Origin: Flavobacteriales bacterium UBA7690 | GTDB lineage: Bacteria > Bacteroidota > Bacteroidia > Flavobacteriales_F > PHOS-HE28 | DNA length: 64,000 nucleotides | Direction of reading: 5' to 3' | Assembly: GCA_002482775.1 (NCBI GenBank) | Contig: DLGQ01000039.1 | Span: 67,054-131,053, forward strand | Shown here: one piece after another, positions 27,141-33,961 of the stretch | Layout of the letters: every line of letters begins with the position of its first letter | Position numbering within the stretch: the first letter of the stretch is position 1 | The notes under the pieces: generated by a model | The model's input: the letters and a program-made list of their open reading frames with translations, nothing else | Database searches by the model: none | Told to the model about the DNA's origin: nothing | Translations under genes and position numbers: made by a program

Positions 27141-28120
27141 CAGTTCAGGTGGATGCGTTGCATGCGTTTCACGTTGAAGTAGCGGTCGTCGGTGAGACTA
27201 TCAGGGATAGCACCCGCGTCGAAGGCTTTCTTCAGGTCGCGCACGGCATCTTCCAAACTGTGCGTGGCCACGAAACCGATGTCCTGCTTGATCTTCTCGC
27301 TGCTCACGTGGTAGCTGCGCAGATCATCCGTTGGCGTGGTGACGATGCGCACATGATCACCGATCACGTTCCGAACCATGCCCGCGATCTCGGCGATGGT
27401 GAAGTTGTCGTAGCCCGCGTTCCAGATCTTCCCGGCGATGCGCTCCTTCGGCAGTTCGAGCAACTGGATGTAGAGGTCCGTCATGTCCTCGATGTGGATG
27501 TTGGGGCGCTTCTGTGTTCCACCGAACACCGTGATCTCGCCCTTGTTCACCGCTAGGTTGGTGAGGATGTTGACGCTGAGGTCGAGGCGCAGGCGTTTGC
27601 CGTACCCGCACACCGTTGCCGGACGGATCGTCACCGTGGTGAAGTCGTCGCTCTGGAACGGTACGAGGATCTCCTCGCATAGCATCTTGAACTTGCTGTA
27701 GTCGGTGAGCGGCTCCAGCACCATGTCCTCCGTCACATTAGGCTCTTCCTTGATGCCGTATACGCTGCTGGATGAGGCATAAATGAACCGCTTCACGCCG
27801 CTCTCTTTGCTGATGCGCACCAACGGTTCGAAGGCGTCCAGGTTGATGCCCTTGCCGAGCTCCGGGTTCAGCTCGAAGCTTGGATCGTTGCTGATGCAGG
27901 CGAGGTGGATCACGGCGTCATGCCCCGGAAGCAGTTGCTTCAAAAGCGCCTGATCGCGGATGTCGCCCTTCACGGCGTTGAGCTTTTCGTGCTTCGGCAG
28001 CACTTCCTCGCCGTAGATCATCAGGTCCAGCACCGTTACGGCGTAGCCCTTGTCCAAAAGCTTCGGCACGAGCACCGACCCTACGTATCCGGCGCCGCCG
28101 GTGATGAAGATCCTATTCAC
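27140..28120 (-). CDS. NAD-dependent epimerase/dehydratase (SDR)
   Basis: A 326-residue extended SDR: FITGGAGYVGSVLVPKLLDKG (NAD site), LACISNDPS, ASSSSVYGI and DYSKFKMLCEE (YxxxK). The start is GTG 28120, which overlaps the stop of the acyltransferase by 4 nt (GTGA). A much longer frame upstream of this codon reads through the acyltransferase gene and is not real. It is the second SDR of the operon. Oxidation, dehydration or epimerisation of a nucleotide sugar is likely, but the specific step is unknown. Confidence 0.87.
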   Translation of the reverse strand: MNRIFITGGAGYVGSVLVPKLLDKGYAVTVLDLMIYGEEVLPKHEKLNAVKGDIRDQALLKQLLPGHDAVIHLACISNDPSFELNPELGKGINLDAFEPLVRISKESGVKRFIYASSSSVYGIKEEPNVTEDMVLEPLTDYSKFKMLCEEILVPFQSDDFTTVTIRPATVCGYGKRLRLDLSVNILTNLAVNKGEITVFGGTQKRPNIHIEDMTDLYIQLLELPKERIAGKIWNAGYDNFTIAEIAGMVRNVIGDHVRIVTTPTDDLRSYHVSSEKIKQDIGFVATHSLEDAVRDLKKAFDAGAIPDSLTDDRYFNVKRMQRIHLN

Positions 28121-28776
28121 TGTTCGTTCGTTTCGTTCAATTGTTCTATAACACGGGGCGGTGCGCCTACGACCTTCGTGAAGGGTTCCACGCGATCCAA
28201 CACCACTGTTCCGGCTCCGCAGATCGCACCACGACCAACACTCGCATCCGGGATCACCAATGTTCCTGTTCCAAGAAAGGCATCCTGCTCTATCCGCACG
28301 CGGCCCGCTGTGTGAACACCAGGTCCGATGTTCGCACCATCCTCGATCACATTGTCGTGATCGATCGTGGCACCGGTGTGGATGTTGACACAATCGCCCA
28401 CCCGCGTTCCGCTCACAAGGATGACGCCCTGTCCGATGTAACAGCCTCGGCCGATCACAACGTCCGCATCGCGTATCACCGTGGGGTGGATGGCGTTGAT
28501 GAGCTGAAGACCGTGTTCTTTCAACTTACCGGCCAATGCGCGCCGACCTGGATTGTCGCCGATGGCTACAATGCCACCCGCTATTCCATGGCCAGCCTTC
28601 AGCGCTGGGATGTCCTTCATCGCACCCAGAACGGGCACATTGTTGATCACGAGGCCCAGTTTCTGAGGGTCATCGTCCACGAAGCCGACCACCTCGTGCT
28701 CACCGGCTGCGCGTACCACTTCCAGCACCACTTTGGCGTGGCCGTCTGCACGGGCTCCGATGATCAAACACTTCAT
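28117..28776 (-). CDS. NeuD/PglD-like sugar acyltransferase
   Basis: A 219-residue protein with an N-terminal Rossmann-like part (MKCLIIGARADGHAKVVLEV, VVGFVDDDP) and a left-handed beta-helix of hexapeptide repeats from about residue 95 (GRGCYIGQGVILVSGTRVGD, IHTGATIDHDNVIEDGANIG, GPGVHTAGRV). It ends with VVGAPPRVIEQ. This is the architecture of NeuD and PglD, which O- or N-acetylate sugars. It is the first gene of a minus-strand operon that also holds the DegT enzyme, in keeping with an N-acylated amino sugar product. ATG 28776 is chosen over 28791 because the fold starts there. A TAAATTCG -7 candidate lies 16 nt upstream. Confidence 0.86.
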   Translation of the reverse strand: MKCLIIGARADGHAKVVLEVVRAAGEHEVVGFVDDDPQKLGLVINNVPVLGAMKDIPALKAGHGIAGGIVAIGDNPGRRALAGKLKEHGLQLINAIHPTVIRDADVVIGRGCYIGQGVILVSGTRVGDCVNIHTGATIDHDNVIEDGANIGPGVHTAGRVRIEQDAFLGTGTLVIPDASVGRGAICGAGTVVLDRVEPFTKVVGAPPRVIEQLNETNEQ

Positions 28777-28792
28777 GTTCTGGAAAAGCACG

Positions 28793-28800
28793 CGAATTTA
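28793..28800 (-). promoter_or_regulatory. Candidate -7 element TAAATTCG for sugar operon
   Basis: On the minus strand TAAATTCG matches TAnnTTTG in seven of eight positions and lies 16 nt before the acyltransferase ATG. It would drive the operon from 28776 to 23184. Confidence 0.45.
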
Positions 28801-28817
28801 GCCAACGAAGGGGTCTC

Positions 28818-28825
28818 TATCTTGC
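28818..28825 (+). promoter_or_regulatory. Candidate -7 element TATCTTGC
   Basis: TATCTTGC lies 18 nt before ATG 28844, arranged back to back with the minus-strand element at 28793-28800 in the 67-nt divergent gap. Confidence 0.45.
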
Positions 28826-28843
28826 AGAACAATCCAAGCGCGC

Positions 28844-29833
28844 ATGAACTTCCGCTCTTTCTTGCCTTTCGTAGCCCAATTGCCGGTCATTGCAGGCTTT
28901 GGTCAAAACCTGGTCTCGAATCCCGGTTTCGAGGAGTATTCCAGTTGTCCTTCAACCTACAATCAAGTGGAGCGGGCTGTGGGCTGGTTCAGGTCCACCA
29001 ATGGGAACGACCCGGAGTTCCACACGGAATATCTACACGCGTGCAACTCAGGGATCTTCTCCAGCCCGAACAATACTTGGGGGTACCAAGAGCCGCTTTC
29101 CGGGGAAGGCTATATGGCCCTGAATACGATGTCCCCGGAGATCTTCCAGAACTATCGGGAGAACATCTACACGCAATTGATCGCACCCACACAGATCGGG
29201 GTCGAATACACGGTACGCGTGAGCATCTCGCATACCGACAATAGCCAGTTCGCGACGAATAACTTCGGCATAAAACTGTCGACGAACACTGATTTCCCCA
29301 TCGACAACAACTGCCAACTCGCCCTGGCGGATGTGGTGATGAACAAGACGGGATGGTCCACTGTCACCGCGACGTTCATCGCTGATCAGGCTTACACACA
29401 TCTGGCGATCGGGAATTTCATGACGGATGACAACACCATGGTGATCGAAGCCTGCTCATCCTGTCCATACGACCTGTTCGGTTATTATGTTGATGATGTC
29501 TGTTTGGTGCCCGCGAATACCGACCTGTGCTCCTCGTGCAAGGAACGCTTCAACCCAACACTCGGGTTGGTAACTGCGGCTCCCGAAATGCTGACGCTCT
29601 CGCCAACGCTATTGGGAACGGCGATCCAGGACTTGGAGATCAGCCTCCAGAACAACTTGATAAGCAGTATTGAGGTATTCGATGCTGGCGGCCGTTCTGT
29701 GCTATCCAACCGCTACCGCAACCGATCAAGTGTGCGCATTTCCACAACTGACCTCGCGAATGGTGCCTACTCCATCGCAGTGGTCAGCGAGGATGCAACG
29801 AAACTCACTGGGCGCTTCGTCGTTGCGCGATGA
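28844..29833 (+). CDS. T9SS type A secreted protein
   Basis: A 329-residue exported protein. After the signal peptide (MNFRSFLPFVAQLPVIAGFG) it begins NLVSNPGFEEYSSCPSTYNQ, the start of a carbohydrate-binding or DUF642-like beta-sandwich region found in Bacteroidota secreted proteins. The last 75 residues form a type A sorting domain (SIEVFDAGGRSVLSN and DLANGAYSIAVV, with a final FVVAR), so export by the type IX system is expected. Eight cysteines occur, several in a CSSCPYD and CSSCKERF pair. The function on the surface is unknown. Its 3' end overlaps the converging glycosyltransferase gene by 29 nt. Confidence 0.83.
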   Translation: MNFRSFLPFVAQLPVIAGFGQNLVSNPGFEEYSSCPSTYNQVERAVGWFRSTNGNDPEFHTEYLHACNSGIFSSPNNTWGYQEPLSGEGYMALNTMSPEIFQNYRENIYTQLIAPTQIGVEYTVRVSISHTDNSQFATNNFGIKLSTNTDFPIDNNCQLALADVVMNKTGWSTVTATFIADQAYTHLAIGNFMTDDNTMVIEACSSCPYDLFGYYVDDVCLVPANTDLCSSCKERFNPTLGLVTAAPEMLTLSPTLLGTAIQDLEISLQNNLISSIEVFDAGGRSVLSNRYRNRSSVRISTTDLANGAYSIAVVSEDATKLTGRFVVAR

Positions 29834-31052
29834 TGCGTTCGTAGAAGGCTAAGAGGCGGGGTGTCTGCTCCTTCAAGGACAATGCGACACGTGCTTGCTG
29901 CGCCGGAAGAGCAAGCCTGTCCTGCAGTTTCTTACTTAGTTCCATCAGGTCGGTGCCTTTGATGGCCACTCCCGCGCCGCTGCGCTTGGCCTTCCATGAT
30001 TGGAAACCAAGGTCCGTGGAAACGACCACCGGCAAACCTGCTTCCAAGAAGTTGAAAAGCTTGAGCGCTGTGGCATACTTGAGCTTCTCGGGCGATTGAT
30101 CCGACCTTTCCACAAAGAAGGGTATCAACCCAAAATGATACCGCGCCAACTCCCCAGCCAACACTTCCTGTTTCACCGGCTGGTGGTAGTGGAAACGCGG
30201 GTTGGTCTTCGCCAATTCCATGTACTCACTGCGATCCGCCTCCAACGTGGTCGGACTCGGGTAGATGTGCAGGTGTAGCCCTTGTTTGGTCAATGTATCG
30301 ATCAATCCGAAGAACTGGATGTTGCCGAAGTAGCGTGGATCGCGGTGTGATCCGGCCACGCCGCCAGCATAGACCAGGTGGATCTCCGCGTCCGAGATCT
30401 TCGGTACGCCGGTGATGAAACGGTCATCGTCGCAGTAAAGCGGGAAGAACAAGGTGGGTGGCCGCGTGCTGCGCGGAATGCCGTAGCGGCGGAAACCTTC
30501 GGCGGGTTCCAGGCTGTGTGCGATGACACCATCGGCGTGGGCCATGCATGCTTTCTCGTGCGGCAGTTCGGCGCGCAGCCAGCGTTTCGTGGGCGTTGTT
30601 CCGTAGTAGACCACCAATGTATCCTGCAGATCGTGGATGTAGGGCACATCGGGCATGGCCTTGCGCGCGACATCGGGGTAGTGGCTCTTCGGTGCGAAAC
30701 CGTGGATGAGCCAGGGCTTCGGCAAAGCCCGCAACAACCGGCGCAGGTGCCACGCGTTGCGGTACCGCACGATCGCCATGAAGCCTTCCGAGAACTCCGG
30801 GATGAAGCCTTCGGTATGGCAGAGCAGGATCACTTTGCGACCGCTGAGGCGTGTGACCCATTTCGCCATGCGACCCGCGCGCGCCATCAACAATTCGGCG
30901 ACGTATAACAAGGCATCGTTCACCTTCGCTTCAACGGGAATACGAGGCGGGATGCGCAGGAAGTAGAGCATCGCATCCACCGCACCGCTGGATCGTACGC
31001 GCAACTCGCGCACGATCTTCACCTTCCACGTCCGCAGTGTGAGCGCGTTCAT
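29805..31052 (-). CDS. GT-B glycosyltransferase-like protein
   Basis: A 415-residue protein with a GT-B arrangement. In the middle are KAMPDVPYIHDLQDTLVVYYG and ADGVIAHSLEPAEGFRRYGI. In the C-terminal half are VYAGGVAGSHRDPRYFG, YHFGLIPFF and LKLFNFLEAGLPVVVSTDLG, the last matching the donor-binding part of GT4 enzymes. ATG 31052 overlaps the flippase stop by 4 nt and is preferred over the open frame that extends a further 159 nt. It likely adds a sugar to the unit exported by that flippase. Donor and acceptor are unknown. Confidence 0.75.
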   Translation of the reverse strand: MNALTLRTWKVKIVRELRVRSSGAVDAMLYFLRIPPRIPVEAKVNDALLYVAELLMARAGRMAKWVTRLSGRKVILLCHTEGFIPEFSEGFMAIVRYRNAWHLRRLLRALPKPWLIHGFAPKSHYPDVARKAMPDVPYIHDLQDTLVVYYGTTPTKRWLRAELPHEKACMAHADGVIAHSLEPAEGFRRYGIPRSTRPPTLFFPLYCDDDRFITGVPKISDAEIHLVYAGGVAGSHRDPRYFGNIQFFGLIDTLTKQGLHLHIYPSPTTLEADRSEYMELAKTNPRFHYHQPVKQEVLAGELARYHFGLIPFFVERSDQSPEKLKYATALKLFNFLEAGLPVVVSTDLGFQSWKAKRSGAGVAIKGTDLMELSKKLQDRLALPAQQARVALSLKEQTPRLLAFYERIIAQRRSAQ

Positions 31053-32542
31053 CGCGAGGTGTTGAAGAACCGCTGTTTCAACGTGGCGGCTTGCTCGCTC
31101 AGGTCCGGGGCCAGGCGCAGGAAATACACCGCGGGCCAGAACAGTACCGTGACCAGTACGATGCGGACGATGGCATTGGTCCACAGCTCGCCGATGAGCG
31201 GCAGCAACCACAGCAGTGCGACCAACGCTGCACCAACCAACGCGGTACGCATGGTGCTTGCATCGAACGGCCAGAGACCGTGCTTCTTACGCAAGAAGGC
31301 CATGCGCCAGGCGAGCACCAATGTGAACGAGACCAGCGACGACCATGCCGCGCCCACCATGCCGAAGAGCTTGATGAAAGCGAAGTCCAGCACCACGTTA
31401 AGGATCACGAGCACGGCTCCGCTCACCGCATCGAACCAATAGGAACGTGAGGTGGCCACGATACCACCGCTCAAGCCGCCAGCCAGGTTGATCACGTTGA
31501 CCGCCGCAAGGATGAGCAAGGCCTGACGGGCGATGGCGTACCCCGGTTTCATCAACGAGAACAGGGCATCCACGCCGCTCCACAAACAGAGGAAGAGGTA
31601 GATGCCGATGACGAGCTGGATCGCTGCGGAGCGCCGGTAGATCATGCTGATCTTGGCGTGATCACGTCTTTTCCACGCTTCGGCGAGGATGGGCATGCTG
31701 GGCAATACCAACGCCCTTGCCGGAATGAGTATCACGCTTGCGATGTAGAACGCAACGGCGTAGTACGCCACGTTGTCCAAGCCGTTCTTCAGCATGGCAC
31801 CCACCATCAGTTGGTCGATGTTGCCCAAGGCGATCACCGCCATGCTACTGCCGAAGGTGAACAAGGCGTACCGCGACATGCTGCGGCCGAGCCGCTTCGG
31901 CACACGCAATCGACTGAGACCGAAATGCAGGTTGTCGCTGCGCCAAAGGTCAAGTACCAACCAGGCGGTGCTCACCAAGAAGGTGCCCACGTACAGCAGC
32001 ATGAAGGTGCGCAGGTCGAAGTGCATCTTGGCCTGCACCAGGATCAAGCCCATCTGCAATACACGCAACAGGAATTCCCGCGAGAACGTGGGCGCGATAC
32101 TGCGATGGACCGAACGGCTGTAGCTGCGGAAGAGGAAGAAGCAGACCTCGGAAAGTACGAGCGGTAAGACGGTAATACCGTGCTCAGCGTACAGGCCATC
32201 CGCTGCGCCGAACCAAAGTGCGAACGTGCCGTGAAATGCCCACAGGATGAAGATGGCAACGAGCGAACCGACCGTGCCGATGCCCAATACCAGGGAGAGC
32301 AATCCGTTGTGCTTCCGCTCCGCATCGCGGAAATACGGGAAGTACCGGATCACCGTATTGTCCAAGCCCAGCTGTGCCACTTGTGCCGCGATGGCCGCGA
32401 TGGAAACCACCAACCGCGTGAGCCCGAACTGGTCGGCGGGTAGGATCTTCGGATACAACAACACCACGTTGACGAAGCCCAACGCCAACCCCACGTAGGC
32501 GAGTGCCGCGTTCCAGCTGGCCTGGCGGACTACGATGCCCAT
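31049..32542 (-). CDS. Wzx-type oligosaccharide flippase (second copy)
   Basis: A 497-residue polytopic membrane protein with about 14 hydrophobic segments. Its opening GIVVRQASWNAALAYVGLAL and VVLLYPKILPADQFGL are typical of the polysaccharide-synthesis flippases of the MOP superfamily. It differs clearly from the flippase at 2900, so it is not a recent duplicate. ATG 32542 is preferred to the longer frame (32599): the conserved part starts there and a -7-like element lies 37 nt upstream. It is coupled to the downstream glycosyltransferase. Confidence 0.85.
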   Translation of the reverse strand: MGIVVRQASWNAALAYVGLALGFVNVVLLYPKILPADQFGLTRLVVSIAAIAAQVAQLGLDNTVIRYFPYFRDAERKHNGLLSLVLGIGTVGSLVAIFILWAFHGTFALWFGAADGLYAEHGITVLPLVLSEVCFFLFRSYSRSVHRSIAPTFSREFLLRVLQMGLILVQAKMHFDLRTFMLLYVGTFLVSTAWLVLDLWRSDNLHFGLSRLRVPKRLGRSMSRYALFTFGSSMAVIALGNIDQLMVGAMLKNGLDNVAYYAVAFYIASVILIPARALVLPSMPILAEAWKRRDHAKISMIYRRSAAIQLVIGIYLFLCLWSGVDALFSLMKPGYAIARQALLILAAVNVINLAGGLSGGIVATSRSYWFDAVSGAVLVILNVVLDFAFIKLFGMVGAAWSSLVSFTLVLAWRMAFLRKKHGLWPFDASTMRTALVGAALVALLWLLPLIGELWTNAIVRIVLVTVLFWPAVYFLRLAPDLSEQAATLKQRFFNTSR

Positions 32543-32579
32543 GCGCGGCGCGGGGATTGTGGTTCGTGTGGCACGGTTG

Positions 32580-32587
32580 CGAAAGTA
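32580..32587 (-). promoter_or_regulatory. Candidate -7 element TACTTTCG
   Basis: TACTTTCG on the minus strand matches TAnnTTTG in seven of eight positions and lies 37 nt before the flippase ATG at 32542. It suggests that the flippase-glycosyltransferase pair has its own promoter. Confidence 0.45.
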
Positions 32588-32612
32588 GGGGGCGATCACG
32601 CACTGGAAGAGA

Positions 32613-32672
32613 ATGCACCTTCCCCCCTAACCCACCCTCACCCCCTAACTCTCTCCGAGGGAGAGGGGAGAA
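32613..32672. repeat. C/T-rich intergenic element with small hairpin
   Basis: A pyrimidine-rich stretch with two CCCCCTAAC blocks, then a 6-bp hairpin (CTCTCC, loop GAG, GGAGAG) near 32651-32665. The pattern resembles the dispersed C-rich intergenic repeats seen in many bacterial genomes. It lies in the gap between two minus-strand genes and could also act as a terminator for the upstream operon. No U-run is visible. Confidence 0.5.
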
Positions 32673-32680
32673 TACCGGTC

Positions 32681-33961
32681 TCACCTAATGACCGTCCCCA
32701 AGAGCTTCGCCAACTGGGCGGTCAGGTTGCGGCGGTCGTAGGCTGCAATATCGGACGCCTTCCCTAGAGTGTTCATGAACAATGATGCGACCGCTTTGCG
32801 CATGCCCGTTGCATCTTCCCGTGCGATCACCGTATGTCCATCGCCCAGAACACGCACGATGTCCGCATCCAGCGGCGCGATGCAGAGGATGGGCCGTTGT
32901 GCGCTGAGGTATTCGAACACCTTCGCGGGAAGGAATCCACCGACGTTCGGGGTGTTGTTCACCGGCAGTAACAAGGCCTTCGCGCGTTGCATGTGGCGCA
33001 TGGCTTCGGCGTGGGAGACCTGCGCAATGCGTTCAACATAGGGTGTAAGGCCCGCCGCTTCGATGCTGCGTTGTATGGTGTGATCAACACTGCCGACCAA
33101 TCGGAGCTTGAAGCGCGAACGGAATTCGGCATCGCTGGTGATGCGTTCTGCAAGTGCGTTCCAGAGTTCGGGCACATCGCGGGTGGCGCTGATGGAACCG
33201 ACGTGTACGAGCGACCATTCATCATCCACCTGCGCAGGTGGTGAGGGCACATCCGCTGGATCAAAACCGTTGGTGATAACGTCCACGTTCTTCGCGCCGA
33301 GGGCTTTCAGTTCTTCGGCCCAATGCCAGCTCACGGTGATCACGCGATCCGCTTCGGTCAACACCGCACGCTCCAGCTTGTGCTGCTCGGCATCGGCCCA
33401 CTTCGTCAATTTCAACTGGCCGTAGAAATCGATATTCGTCCACGGATCACGGAAGTCGGCTACCCATGGAATGCCCGTGCGCTTCTTCAATGCCCGCCCG
33501 ATCAAATGCAGGCTGTGCGGCGATCCCGTGGTGACGATCACATCCACAGGATTGGCCTTCAGGTAGGCTAGCAAGCGCGTCACCGAAGGTTTCACCCACC
33601 ACACGCGTGCATCGGGAATGAAGAAGTTGCTGCGCACCCAGTTGGCCACGTTCTCCTTCCACGTTGGCCCACCACCATCCTCTTTCAAGAATGCCGTCTG
33701 CAAACGCTCATCGGACTTCTTTCCGGTGAAGCGTTTGTACCAGGTGTACGGCTCGATGATCGGCGCTTTGATGACCTCGGCTTCCGGTGGTACCTCCTTC
33801 ACCAACGCTTCGTCCACGGCCATCAGCTCCGGGTTCTCCGGCGTGTACACCACCGGCTGCCAACCGAATTGCGGCAGGTATTTCGTGAACTTCAGCCAGC
33901 GATACACCCCTACCCCGGCGTTCGGTGGCCAGTAGTAGGCGATGATCAGCACCCGTTTCAT
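32681..33961 (-). CDS. GT4-like glycosyltransferase coupled to YfhO
   Basis: A 426-residue GT-B enzyme. The N-terminus MKRVLIIAYYWPPNAGVGVYR is typical of the family. WVADFRDPW, ERAVLTEADRVITVS, NGFDPADV and LVHVGSISATRD follow, with LPAKVFEYLSAQRPILCI at the donor site. ATG 33961 overlaps the stop of the YfhO-like gene by 4 nt (ATGA); the longer frame upstream is the YfhO gene read in another frame. The arrangement with YfhO and DUF4834 is common in Flavobacteriales as far as I recall. Acceptor unknown. Confidence 0.87.
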   Translation of the reverse strand: MKRVLIIAYYWPPNAGVGVYRWLKFTKYLPQFGWQPVVYTPENPELMAVDEALVKEVPPEAEVIKAPIIEPYTWYKRFTGKKSDERLQTAFLKEDGGGPTWKENVANWVRSNFFIPDARVWWVKPSVTRLLAYLKANPVDVIVTTGSPHSLHLIGRALKKRTGIPWVADFRDPWTNIDFYGQLKLTKWADAEQHKLERAVLTEADRVITVSWHWAEELKALGAKNVDVITNGFDPADVPSPPAQVDDEWSLVHVGSISATRDVPELWNALAERITSDAEFRSRFKLRLVGSVDHTIQRSIEAAGLTPYVERIAQVSHAEAMRHMQRAKALLLPVNNTPNVGGFLPAKVFEYLSAQRPILCIAPLDADIVRVLGDGHTVIAREDATGMRKAVASLFMNTLGKASDIAAYDRRNLTAQLAKLLGTVIR

